This document shows positions 1 to 7,525 of a DNA stretch of 27,310 nucleotides, piece after piece. The stretch is from positions 1 to 27,310 of the forward strand of contig CALZOH010000010.1 of NCBI GenBank assembly GCA_945827465.1. Reading direction: 5' to 3'. Source of the stretch: an uncultured Prevotellaceae bacterium (GTDB taxonomy: Bacteria; Bacteroidota; Bacteroidia; Bacteroidales; Bacteroidaceae). Position 1 is the first letter of the stretch. The number at the start of each line of letters is the position of its first letter. The notes under the pieces were generated by a model. It searched no databases and was not told the DNA's origin. It worked only from the letters and a program-made list of their open reading frames with translations. The position numbers and the translations under genes are program-made.

Positions 1-18
1 ACAATTTCAACCGAACAA

Positions 19-44
19 GTGTAGGGGCGTATCGCATACGCCCT
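19..44 (-). repeat. Interspersed hairpin repeat, copy 1 (inverted)
   Basis: Contains the 19-nt core GGGCGTATCGCATACGCCC, a perfect 8-bp stem (GGGCGTAT/ATACGCCC) with a 3-nt loop. The same core occurs in opposite orientation at 113-140 and 282-308; orientation is read from the central CGC versus GCG. Similarity to the other copies continues weakly on both sides (on the minus strand a TTCGGTTGAA stretch follows the core), so the full unit may cover roughly 1-75. It is non-coding and close to the window edge, so its left border may be cut. Confidence 0.8.
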
Positions 45-76
45 CATATGGTCGAACATGCCATTGAAACGAATCA

Positions 77-152
77 GGCATCTTCGCCGCGGACATGCAA
101 TATCGCTCCCGTGAAGGGCGTATGCGATACGCCCCTACACATCTTCGCTTAA
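77..152 (+). repeat. Interspersed hairpin repeat, copy 2
   Basis: Gap-free alignment at an offset of 169 nt with copy 3 over about 75 nt. It includes GGCAT at the left, an ATGCAA block, the hairpin core GGGCGTATGCGATACGCCC followed by CCTACA, then TTCGCTTAA at the right. The arms outside the core have diverged while the core is identical, as expected if the hairpin is under selection or is recognised by a mobilising enzyme. Directly after it lies a separate small inverted repeat, CAATGAA/TTCATTG, at 155-174. Confidence 0.8.
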
Positions 153-245
153 AACAATGAATTTATTTTCATTGCACCAACGAAACAGTATTAACATCGA
201 ACCATTACCGCACAATTTCAAATGAAAAGCCCCTCAATCGATGCC

Positions 246-321
246 GGCATGTTTACCACCGAAATGCAACACCGCCAACATGAAGGGCGTATGCGATACG
301 CCCCTACAATTTTTCGCTTAA
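246..321 (+). repeat. Interspersed hairpin repeat, copy 3
   Basis: Same orientation as copy 2 and collinear with it: GGCAT, ATGCAA, GAAGGGCGTATGCGATACGC, CCTACA and TTCGCTTAA appear in the same order and spacing. The three copies within about 320 nt account for most of the non-coding DNA downstream of the HU gene. No ORF or RNA gene is evident between them. Confidence 0.8.
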
Positions 322-408
322 TTTTCTAATTGACATCCCATTCATGCTGGGTGAGTATCTGCCCCTATCATTTTACCACCCTTTTATGGAAACCAGGGGC
401 CTGATAAA

Positions 409-447
409 ACGACAAAAGTCTCATGCCGGGCATGAGACTTTTGTCAT
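409..447 (-). terminator. Rho-independent terminator of the HU gene
   Basis: Positions 411-445 form a perfect 15-bp inverted repeat (GACAAAAGTCTCATG / CATGAGACTTTTGTC) around a 5-nt loop. On the minus strand it begins about 20 nt after the HU stop codon and is followed by a T-rich tract (GTTTTATC), as expected of an intrinsic terminator reading leftward. Confidence 0.85.
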
Positions 448-464
448 CATAGAGAATCTTTCTT

Positions 465-728
465 TTAATCCAAAATATTGGAAGAAGCCTTGAACTTAAC
501 AATCTTCTTTTCAGGAATGTTGATAGTCTCCTTAGTAGCAGGATTGATGCCCTGACGTGCAGCTCTAACAGCTGTTTCAAACGTACCAAATCCGATGAGA
601 GCTACTTTTTCATCATTCTTTACAGCCTCAGTGATGGCTTCAAGAGTTGCTTCTAATGCTTTCTTTGCATCAGTCTTTGCCAATCCGCTTTTTTCAGCAA
701 TGGCATTTACCAATTCAGTCTTGTTCAT
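465..728 (-). CDS. hup: HU-family DNA-binding protein
   Basis: 87 residues, close to the usual 90 of HU. The N-terminal helical part (MNKTELVNAIAEKSGLAK) is followed by the GFGTF motif (46-50) and the beta-arm with GINPAT, whose Pro63 is the intercalating proline that kinks DNA in HU/IHF proteins. The family forms dimers that compact the nucleoid and bend DNA without strict sequence specificity. The arm lacks the usual RxGRNP spelling (RQGINP here) and the C-terminus is slightly short, so it is a mildly divergent paralogue rather than IHF. It is a single-gene unit: a -7 box lies 68 nt upstream and a strong terminator downstream. The ATG at 728 is the only start that gives the conserved N-terminus. 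Confidence 0.95.
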   Translation of the reverse strand: MNKTELVNAIAEKSGLAKTDAKKALEATLEAITEAVKNDEKVALIGFGTFETAVRAARQGINPATKETINIPEKKIVKFKASSNILD

Positions 729-795
729 ATTATAATCAGTTTTAGATGGTTACTTGGTGATCTAACCTTTGTTGTTATGATGTAATCCAACGTTG

Positions 796-803
796 CAAAG
801 TTA
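796..803 (-). promoter_or_regulatory. -7 box for the HU gene (TAACTTTG)
   Basis: On the minus strand TAACTTTG matches the Bacteroidota -7 consensus TAnnTTTG exactly and lies 67 nt upstream of the HU ATG. No clear TTTG -33 element is visible. The assignment rests on the box and its position. Confidence 0.55.
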
Positions 804-994
804 ATGATTGTAATCAGAAATGCCGAGTTTTTTTGAAAAAAAACTATGTGCATGCTTGTTTTTTAGCTAAAATGTTGGTTTTAGCTTAATCTTTATTTGT
901 TAATGATGTCGAAAAGTAGCAAAAGAGAGGTATTTATGCTATGAGGATGAGCTGACTGTGAGCCGGCAGGTTGTTTTCGCCCGGTGAAAGGACC

Positions 995-2272
995 TTAATA
1001 CCCGGCTTCACCCCATCCTGCAGCCTTGTACCAGGATGTTTTTTTGAAATTCTCATTATGATTGCCGTAAATAGCCAGTTGACCGGTGCTATATACATAG
1101 TACTTCAGTTGGGGCACAAACATCGACACGCCGCTGAAGGTGGGTGAAAGAGTGAGGAATCCATTGTTGCTAAACGTGTAACCGTAGAAACTGGACGTGC
1201 CGTCCTTATAGACGATGGCTTTATTGAGTAAATTTTCCCAAACAATGGCGTCTTCTTCCGGAAGAATGCGATGGATGCCTATCCCGGCATCGAAATAGTC
1301 GGGCTGAAAGTATAATTTACTCCTGAATTCCAGATAACGCTGCACGCCGCTCATGTCGGGATAAGGTTTCGGAAGCTGGTCAATGTTTTTTAATAACATT
1401 TCGCGAGTGGTTCGAGCCAATTCGTCCAGGTATTCGGTCTTGACCACCGAGATAACGGCACCTTGTATATAGGTAGGAGACATTTTGTTTCTGACATCAG
1501 ACATGAAGGTACGGGCTATATCGGAAGGATCGTCTGAAAAGAGGCCTGACGAAATCTGGTGAGTGTAATATGCGCCGTCACCGGGGGTGGAGGCGGGGGA
1601 GCCAATGATATATTCGGCCGTATTTCTTAAATCGTAGAGACATTCAATGCTTTGCATCACGCAAGCGTCAAAGAAAATGTATTTGAAATGCAGATTGCTT
1701 GCCTCAAGGGCGGCTGCCATGTCGGAGATCTCCATTTGTGAGCCGGTATCATTGGCATTTCCCTGACCGTTATCGATGCCAAACGAAAATTGCATCCCTC
1801 CGGATGAGGCGGTAACGGCTCTTTGGGGAGTAATATCGGTTGAAGGAAGCCAACTACTGGCATGTGAACCGAACACAAGACCATATTCAGGGGCCGGGCA
1901 GTGTTCGGCAGCCCAGTTCAATACCTTGCGGAGGGTGAGTGGGTCGCAAGCATCTTGGTTGGACTCGAAAGTATAGGTGGCTTTAGTGCCCAATGTGGAT
2001 TTATTATCCAGTACGGTAATGGTGGATAGTCCCTTGTTGTCGTAAAAAAGAACGATTCGTTCGCCATCCTTCATTTGGCAGGCCCCACTTTTGATTTCGT
2101 TGACGTCGTTAAGCATTTGGTCGGTCAAACTGTTCTCTCCGGCAATATAAACAATGACGGTGCGTGTGGGGGGAACGGGTGGCTCGTTGTCTTTATCGTC
2201 GCCACTACAAGAAACAGTGAGTAAACCGAGCAAAAGAAAGGAGGTGAATAAACGGATAAGTCTTAAATACAT
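995..2272 (-). CDS. Clostripain-family (C11) cysteine peptidase, lipoprotein
   Basis: 425 residues. A signal peptide ends in a lipobox (LTVSC, Cys22), followed by an acidic SGDDKDNE stretch, as in Bacteroidota surface or periplasmic lipoproteins. The peptidase fold shows YIAGENSL (42-49), the catalytic His in GLVFGSHASSW (His137) and the catalytic Cys in FFDACVMQS (Cys204), then GSPASTPGDGAYY. C11 peptidases cleave after basic residues, usually Arg; the target here is unknown. There is no T9SS C-terminal sorting domain, so it is predicted to be Sec-exported and lipid-anchored. It is separated from gldN by the T9SS operon terminator and has its own -7 box, so it is next to the secretion operon but not part of it. 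The ATG at 2272 is preceded by a CTCCCC stretch rather than a Shine-Dalgarno, which is common in this phylum. Confidence 0.9.
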   Translation of the reverse strand: MYLRLIRLFTSFLLLGLLTVSCSGDDKDNEPPVPPTRTVIVYIAGENSLTDQMLNDVNEIKSGACQMKDGERIVLFYDNKGLSTITVLDNKSTLGTKATYTFESNQDACDPLTLRKVLNWAAEHCPAPEYGLVFGSHASSWLPSTDITPQRAVTASSGGMQFSFGIDNGQGNANDTGSQMEISDMAAALEASNLHFKYIFFDACVMQSIECLYDLRNTAEYIIGSPASTPGDGAYYTHQISSGLFSDDPSDIARTFMSDVRNKMSPTYIQGAVISVVKTEYLDELARTTREMLLKNIDQLPKPYPDMSGVQRYLEFRSKLYFQPDYFDAGIGIHRILPEEDAIVWENLLNKAIVYKDGTSSFYGYTFSNNGFLTLSPTFSGVSMFVPQLKYYVYSTGQLAIYGNHNENFKKTSWYKAAGWGEAGY

Positions 2273-2293
2273 AAGGGGAGATTATTTTATTTG

Positions 2294-2301
2294 CAAAATT
2301 A
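2294..2301 (-). promoter_or_regulatory. -7 box for the C11 peptidase gene (TAATTTTG)
   Basis: Minus-strand TAATTTTG is an exact TAnnTTTG match 21 nt upstream of the ATG. It sits just downstream of the T9SS operon terminator, so the peptidase can be transcribed alone. Confidence 0.6.
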
Positions 2302-2342
2302 CGGTTTTCTTCGGATAGATGATGGATGGAAGGTGGATTAGG

Positions 2343-2383
2343 TGGTAAACAAAAACAGCCGGAGTGTTTTGTCCGGCTGTTTT
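2343..2383 (-). terminator. Rho-independent terminator of the T9SS operon
   Basis: A 12-bp inverted repeat (AAAACAGCCGGA at 2352-2363 and TCCGGCTGTTTT at 2372-2383) encloses an 8-nt loop. On the minus strand it is followed by TTTTTGTTT. It starts about 20 nt after the gldN stop codon. Confidence 0.88.
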
Positions 2384-2404
2384 GAAACCTAAAATGGATG
2401 AATT

Positions 2405-3451
2405 TTAATGTCTTTGTCTTCTAACACTGATTCGCGGCGTGGACGAAGAGGAAGAACTCTTGCCATTAGAACTTTGTCGTTTCAGCTGACTGCGTGAACT
2501 GGTGGAAGTTTCTTCTTTCTTGCTGCTCTTAGAGGATGTTTTAGCGGGTTTGGCAGCTTCGGCGGTCGCTGTAGAGTCTTTTTTCAGACTATTGGAGTCG
2601 GTCTTCCAGATGTGACTTTCGAGTGTTGCCAATTCTTTCTCTATTTTATCCTGTTCTTTTTTCATTAACGAATCAGAACTGGCCATCACCTTTCCCTGAA
2701 GGTTGTTGGTCTTGTAGATTTTGCCTTCGTATTTGGTGGTAGAGAAATAATCATCTCCCGAAATGGTGGCGGCGTTGTTGTAATTGCTGGCCATCAGCTC
2801 AATTTTGGCTAAGTAAGGAGCGATATCTTCATATTTCAGCCAAAACATGGGGTATTTTGTCGCTGTACCATCAAATTCTCCGGCTTGTTCGCGTACGGGA
2901 CATAAGGCAGTGACTTGTGTGCGGAACGTTGCCGTGTGCTGGTCGTAATAAGTCGTTTCTTTAATGTAATAAGCCCTTACATCGGCCGAAGGTATATCGC
3001 TATCTTCAATTCGGAATTGTTCACCACGAGCCGTGTAACGGATGCGATGACGGTCTAAAATGTCTTTTGGCTTGAGCACATTGCTTTCTTTGAAACTTTC
3101 GTTGCCATCGATGGTATAATCATAGGCTTTGATCTGCTTTCTCATCACTAACTTGAAGAGATAAGTGAAAAGATTCATCTTATCACCGTCGGGCTCTTGC
3201 GGATAATAGAGAACTGCATTGCGATCATTGGTTAAATCGATGATACGATAGAGATCTCTTCTCCAAGCTGCGTCTGAAGGCATGCCGGGAGCGGTTGGAT
3301 ATTCCAATTGTGCCCTTTCGGATACGCCTGCAGCGTTTTGTTGTTCCTGCTTAACAGCCTGTTTTTGGGCTTCACGGACGCGAGCCGGCGGTTGAGCGAT
3401 TGATGACACAGCAAACAAGCTGATGATGAATGCGAATGATATGCGTTTCAT
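2405..3451 (-). CDS. gldN: T9SS ring-associated protein GldN/PorN
   Basis: 348 residues, near the 360 of P. gingivalis PorN. The signal peptide (MKRISFAFIISLFAVSSIA) probably ends near residue 19. The conserved domain follows: WRRDLYRIIDLTNDRNAVLY (63-82), the LFTYLFKLVMRKQIKAYDY block (94-112) and YPMFWLKYEDIAPYLAK (200-216). In the studied systems GldN binds the lipoprotein GldK and forms the periplasmic ring under the outer membrane. The gene is last in the operon, 33 nt after gldM. The last ~50 residues (296-348) are an unusual Ser/Lys/Arg-rich low-complexity tail with a run of six serines, ending in RRQRH; this is outside the recognisable domain. Confidence 0.95.
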   Translation of the reverse strand: MKRISFAFIISLFAVSSIAQPPARVREAQKQAVKQEQQNAAGVSERAQLEYPTAPGMPSDAAWRRDLYRIIDLTNDRNAVLYYPQEPDGDKMNLFTYLFKLVMRKQIKAYDYTIDGNESFKESNVLKPKDILDRHRIRYTARGEQFRIEDSDIPSADVRAYYIKETTYYDQHTATFRTQVTALCPVREQAGEFDGTATKYPMFWLKYEDIAPYLAKIELMASNYNNAATISGDDYFSTTKYEGKIYKTNNLQGKVMASSDSLMKKEQDKIEKELATLESHIWKTDSNSLKKDSTATAEAAKPAKTSSKSSKKEETSTSSRSQLKRQSSNGKSSSSSSTPRISVRRQRH

Positions 3452-3484
3452 TATGGAGATGTTGTTTGTTTCGGTGATGAATAA

Positions 3485-5053
3485 TTAATTGATGATAACT
3501 TCCATGGACTGTGGCAAGGTACGAGTACTGCCGTCGGGGCCTACAGCCTGTACTTTTGAAATATAGAAGCGTTTTCCACGGCCTAAACGGGAGAAGATGC
3601 TCTTCTGACGGTCTGTGAACTTGTCGCTATTGGATACTTCAGGTATGGCATTACCCATATTGTCGAAGAATACGGTTTCAAACCCTGTGACTTGGAATGG
3701 AATGTTGAGCAAACCATCATCAATTGCAGCTCCAATACCGTCAACCGACAGCAGGGTAGACTTTGAAAATCCTCTACCACCGCCCATATAGCGAACGGGA
3801 TTGCCTTCTGCGTCGTTATAAGCAATGAACGCGGTCGGGTCAGGCAGTCTGCGGATGCGGAACTTGAATTCACCCATCTTCTGCATGGTTCCATTGGCCT
3901 TGGAGTTGATGGTAATGATGGCTTCTTCGCCTACTTTCGTGGGGTGAGCAATGTATTTGCCCGGTCCGGTAGGCGTTAAGCTGCCGCCGGTCATGGTGGC
4001 CACGATGTCGTTAGCCGGAATGCCTGGAACAGAGACGCTCATCGGGTTGTTGTAACCTGCATAAAGCACGTTCATAAGGTCTGCCGAAACGGTGGCAGAC
4101 GGTGCTACAACAGTATATTTCTGTGAAAATTCGCGGCGCAAGGTTTCACCGGAGCGGTCGGTCATTTCAATGTGACCGTTAAGGGTAAAGTCGCCGGTGC
4201 TGCCACAATTGAATTCGTAGAGTCCGTTTTTGAGATCGATCGGACGCTCTCCGATAAAGATTTTAGGCTTTTGTGTTGTATCAACAGCGGCCATAATGAT
4301 GCGTGCACTGAACTTGCTACCTTGTACAATGGTCTGTGCATTGGGTATGACGTATGCGTTGAGCGAGTTGACGCGCACATCTTTGACGTCGATATTGTTG
4401 ATGAGCGAATGCAATACCTCTCCTTCAGCGTAGCGAACGTCACTTTGCAACTTGGTGAGCAATGTCGTGGCTGCGGCAACGGGCATGTTCTCAAACATGG
4501 CCTCTTGCCAATTGCGTCCAACCAATCCGTCATTTTTGGGAACATCGGTCGTGAGGTTGCTGGCGATAATGGCACGTTGTTCTTTATCTGTCACAAACTC
4601 CAATATCTTCGTTCTGTAGTTGACAATAGCATCATAAAGATGTTTTCCTCTTCCTCTACCCAGCATGACATGTGTGGCCGACTCCAGGTCTTCCTTGTTG
4701 CGGATGTTTTTAACGTCTCCTTTTTCGCCGTCAGCTTGTCTGACGATTTCATGTTTTAATACATCGGCCAAATTATAGAGTGAGTCAGACAGTTGTTTGA
4801 CGTAAACAGCTTTATTGAACCAGGCTTTTACCTTTTCAGGGTTCTGCTTCATCTGCTCGTTAAACTCACTGTAGATGTTAGCATTCTCTTTTGAAGAATT
4901 GGCAGTGGTACGGTTGAGGCTTTCTTCCACAATTGAAAAACCGTTCAGTACGTCTGTTGAAACGTTGAGGGCCAGCATAGCCATCAGCACAACGTACATC
5001 AGATTAATCATCTTCTGACGCGGAGAGATGGGCCTTTTCTTGATTCCTGACAT
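3485..5053 (-). CDS. gldM: T9SS motor shaft protein GldM/PorM
   Basis: 522 residues. A short cytoplasmic N-terminus (SGIKKRPISPRQKMINL) leads into a single membrane helix (about 16-32, containing MYVVLMAMLALN) and a long periplasmic part, the standard GldM layout. In the family the periplasmic region is a chain of domains forming a dimeric shaft that connects the GldL motor helices to the GldK-GldN ring and turns or pushes with proton flow. The C-terminal domain (about 400-522) contains FIAYNDAEG and MGGGRGFS and ends in SMEVIIN. It lies 19 nt from gldL, with which it forms the inner-membrane motor. Confidence 0.96.
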   Translation of the reverse strand: MSGIKKRPISPRQKMINLMYVVLMAMLALNVSTDVLNGFSIVEESLNRTTANSSKENANIYSEFNEQMKQNPEKVKAWFNKAVYVKQLSDSLYNLADVLKHEIVRQADGEKGDVKNIRNKEDLESATHVMLGRGRGKHLYDAIVNYRTKILEFVTDKEQRAIIASNLTTDVPKNDGLVGRNWQEAMFENMPVAAATTLLTKLQSDVRYAEGEVLHSLINNIDVKDVRVNSLNAYVIPNAQTIVQGSKFSARIIMAAVDTTQKPKIFIGERPIDLKNGLYEFNCGSTGDFTLNGHIEMTDRSGETLRREFSQKYTVVAPSATVSADLMNVLYAGYNNPMSVSVPGIPANDIVATMTGGSLTPTGPGKYIAHPTKVGEEAIITINSKANGTMQKMGEFKFRIRRLPDPTAFIAYNDAEGNPVRYMGGGRGFSKSTLLSVDGIGAAIDDGLLNIPFQVTGFETVFFDNMGNAIPEVSNSDKFTDRQKSIFSRLGRGKRFYISKVQAVGPDGSTRTLPQSMEVIIN

Positions 5054-5072
5054 AGATTCGTTTCAGCTGAGG

Positions 5073-5999
5073 TTATTGATTGGAAGCAGCCGCATTCTTC
5101 ATGTTGACGGTGAGTGCCTTGATCATTCGAGCGTAGACGGCATTCAATTCTTCGATTTGTTCAGCCATATGGCGGGTTTGCTCATTGATGCGGTCGATGG
5201 AGCCTACTTGCTGACTGATACTCTTTAATTGTAACTCATAAACAGTGTTGATGCCGGTCAAAGTACGGTTCAAATTGGTCATTTCTTCACTGTCTGTAGT
5301 GAGACGAGCACTTTGTTTCTCGACGCGATCAAGTGTTTCGGTCAGAAGTTTCAGTTTGTCGACGTATTCCTTGGATGCTTCTTCCAATTCAGGCGTTACC
5401 GCTGCTTGGGCACGATGTAAAAGTTCTTCATTGGCCATTCGGACGATGTCCAGAAGGCTATTGCCGGAGATACCAGCGCCTGCGGCAGCCTGCTGCAGTT
5501 CTGCACTGGGCGTATTGTCACCTGCCGGAAGGGGAGCTCCTGCTACTTCACCATTGCCACTGCCGCCAATGATGATGGTACCACCGCCTGCTCCGCCAGT
5601 TGCGGCTACGGTTCCATTTCCAGCGGCTTCACCTTCGGCAGAAGGTCCGCCAATGAAAATTCCACCTCCAATACCGCCGCCTCCCAATCTTGCTTGGGAT
5701 TCGTTATTGATTCTTTCGGTGATTTCTTCGTCATTCAGATAGTCTTCAGCCAATTCGTGCCCTTCATCATGCTTGTCGAACGGCCGGTCAAAGGCCGAAA
5801 GGAAGAATACAACGACTTCGGTTCCCATTCCGATGAATAACATCAGATTGGCACCGTCTAAGTGAGTCAGTTTAAAGAGTGTTCCTAAAATAACAATGGC
5901 TGCGCCCCAGCTATAAGCATAGTTCAAAAACGTTTGACCGGGTACACTGTCCATCCAATGTTGCATTCGTACAACGAAATTTATTTTTACCTTTTTCAT
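5073..5999 (-). CDS. gldL: T9SS proton-driven motor protein GldL/PorL
   Basis: 308 residues, matching P. gingivalis PorL in size. Two membrane helices lie in the first 72 residues: NYAYSWGAAIVILGTLFKL and ANLMLFIGMGTEVVVFFLSA. The second carries Glu61, the membrane-embedded acidic residue that is essential for proton coupling in the family. A charged stretch (DRPFDKHDEGHELAEDY) follows, then a glycine-rich linker (about 106-180) with two related motifs, GGGIFIGG and GGGTIIIGG, and finally a coiled-coil-like cytoplasmic domain (about 185-300) rich in Glu, Gln and Leu. Translation probably starts at the ATG at 5999, 49 nt after gldK. Confidence 0.96.
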   Translation of the reverse strand: MKKVKINFVVRMQHWMDSVPGQTFLNYAYSWGAAIVILGTLFKLTHLDGANLMLFIGMGTEVVVFFLSAFDRPFDKHDEGHELAEDYLNDEEITERINNESQARLGGGGIGGGIFIGGPSAEGEAAGNGTVAATGGAGGGTIIIGGSGNGEVAGAPLPAGDNTPSAELQQAAAGAGISGNSLLDIVRMANEELLHRAQAAVTPELEEASKEYVDKLKLLTETLDRVEKQSARLTTDSEEMTNLNRTLTGINTVYELQLKSISQQVGSIDRINEQTRHMAEQIEELNAVYARMIKALTVNMKNAAASNQ

Positions 6000-6048
6000 T
6001 AGGGTCTATTCTTTAAGATTGTTGCTGTTGTTCAGTCACAATGGGGTT

Positions 6049-7482
6049 TTATTTCTTTTTACTATTAGCTGAAGCCATCGAGCGGACGCATCTGAATCCG
6101 ATATAGCAACGTGGCTGATTCTGGTATTCATAAGTGCGCCAAGCAGAGCGAATCATCGATTCGGGATCTTTCCAGCTACCGCCTCTGACACTCTTCTTTT
6201 TTAAGGCATATGGGTCTTCTTTTGCCGCTTTATAAGTCAATTCGGGATTGATGTCACTCATACTTTGTACGCCAGCAAGCGTATAAATGGTGCTGGTCCA
6301 CTCTGCTACATTGCCGGCCATATCATAAAGACCGTTGGAATTGGCTCCGTAGATGCCCACACGAGATGTGATCAGGTTTCCATCCTCCGTGTAGTTGCCA
6401 CGATCGGGTTTAAAGTTGGCGTAATAGCATCCTTTATCGTTTTTCATGGCTGGATCGGTCCAGGGAAAGGGATTCCCTTCCTTACCACGGGCTGCATATT
6501 CCCATTCTAACTCTGTCGGCAGACGATAACGTTGTAACTGGCGAGCTTCACCGCGTAATCCTCTCAGCAGATAGTCTGTGCGCCAAGCGCAGAAGGCTGT
6601 TGCTTGCTCCCAGGACACTCCGACAACGGGATAGTCGTTGTAGTCAGCGCTACTGAAATATAAGCGCATGTATTTTTCGTTGTTAGAGTTCGGAAAATCG
6701 TTGACCCAACACGTCGTATCGGGATAAATGTTGACAATATAAGTGTTGAGGAAGTCATAATAACTTGATAGAGGACGTGTAATGGTCTCTTGAACGATTT
6801 TTCCGTCTTCGTTAATATATGCAGTGTCTTTGGAAATCATTACGACTTCTTCGGGATTGATTTGTTTATCGGTATTCAGATTACGTTCTTCGGGATTCAG
6901 ACGATATTTGCGCAAGGCTGCCTTCGCGTAATCATATACTTCATAACGGTAATTCATCTGGCGATAATCCAACATACGTTCTCCGGTGACAGGATTCGTA
7001 TAATACAGACTGTTAATGGCTGCTTCTTCGCTTTCGGTCGGTTTTTTCCAAGGAATAGGCTTTTTCCAATTCAAATAAGGTTTGGCCAAAGGATTGCCCT
7101 CAATGTCTTCTTCAATTTTATAGCTTTCATCGCCTCCGTAGTTAGGATCTGCCAAACGTTCGCGTATAATAGAGTCTCTTACCCAAAAAACAAACTGGCG
7201 ATACATGGAGTTAGTAACTTCTTTTTGGTCCATCCAAAACCCGTCTACCGATATTTCTTTACCCGGTATCTCTATCCCCCAAAGGGTATCGTTCTTCTCT
7301 AATCCGGCTTTTAAAAAACCTCGTTCAACTTTAACCATTCCGTAAGGAGTTGGCTCGTCAAACGGGCGGCCGGATACACCAATAACTTCGCCTCCTGACA
7401 TTGACGCGTTACCGCCACTGAAACAAGAGGTGAAAATGAATACTGTCAGAAAACCTGCCGTCAGTATCTGTGGAATTTTCAT
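6049..7482 (-). CDS. gldK: T9SS outer-membrane ring lipoprotein GldK/PorK
   Basis: 477 residues from the ATG at 7482. The reading frame stays open upstream to 7617, but that extension overlaps the porP coding end and has no signal. Starting at 7482 gives a proper lipoprotein signal with lipobox FTSC (Cys20) and leaves 43 nt after porP. The body is a formylglycine-generating-enzyme-like (FGE-sulfatase) domain: VDGFWMDQKEVTNSMYRQF, YPVVGVSWEQATAFCAWR, RLPTELEWEYAARG, GLYDMAGNVAEWTS (near 384) and SVRGGSWKD, ending in YIGFRCVRS. In GldK this fold is structural: the protein forms the periplasmic ring with GldN, attached to the outer membrane by its lipid. Confidence 0.95.
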   Translation of the reverse strand: MKIPQILTAGFLTVFIFTSCFSGGNASMSGGEVIGVSGRPFDEPTPYGMVKVERGFLKAGLEKNDTLWGIEIPGKEISVDGFWMDQKEVTNSMYRQFVFWVRDSIIRERLADPNYGGDESYKIEEDIEGNPLAKPYLNWKKPIPWKKPTESEEAAINSLYYTNPVTGERMLDYRQMNYRYEVYDYAKAALRKYRLNPEERNLNTDKQINPEEVVMISKDTAYINEDGKIVQETITRPLSSYYDFLNTYIVNIYPDTTCWVNDFPNSNNEKYMRLYFSSADYNDYPVVGVSWEQATAFCAWRTDYLLRGLRGEARQLQRYRLPTELEWEYAARGKEGNPFPWTDPAMKNDKGCYYANFKPDRGNYTEDGNLITSRVGIYGANSNGLYDMAGNVAEWTSTIYTLAGVQSMSDINPELTYKAAKEDPYALKKKSVRGGSWKDPESMIRSAWRTYEYQNQPRCYIGFRCVRSMASANSKKK

Positions 7483-7525
7483 ATTTTGCTCGTTATTATT
7501 TTCTATTTGTTGTTTACCTGATGTT

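Noticed and set aside
19..308. CRISPR-like array from the three repeats
   Set aside because: Only three copies, mixed orientation, unequal spacing, similarity extends into the would-be spacers, and no cas genes are near.
4172..4759. 195-residue frame on the plus strand inside gldM
   Set aside because: Antisense shadow of gldM; no start context or conserved motif.
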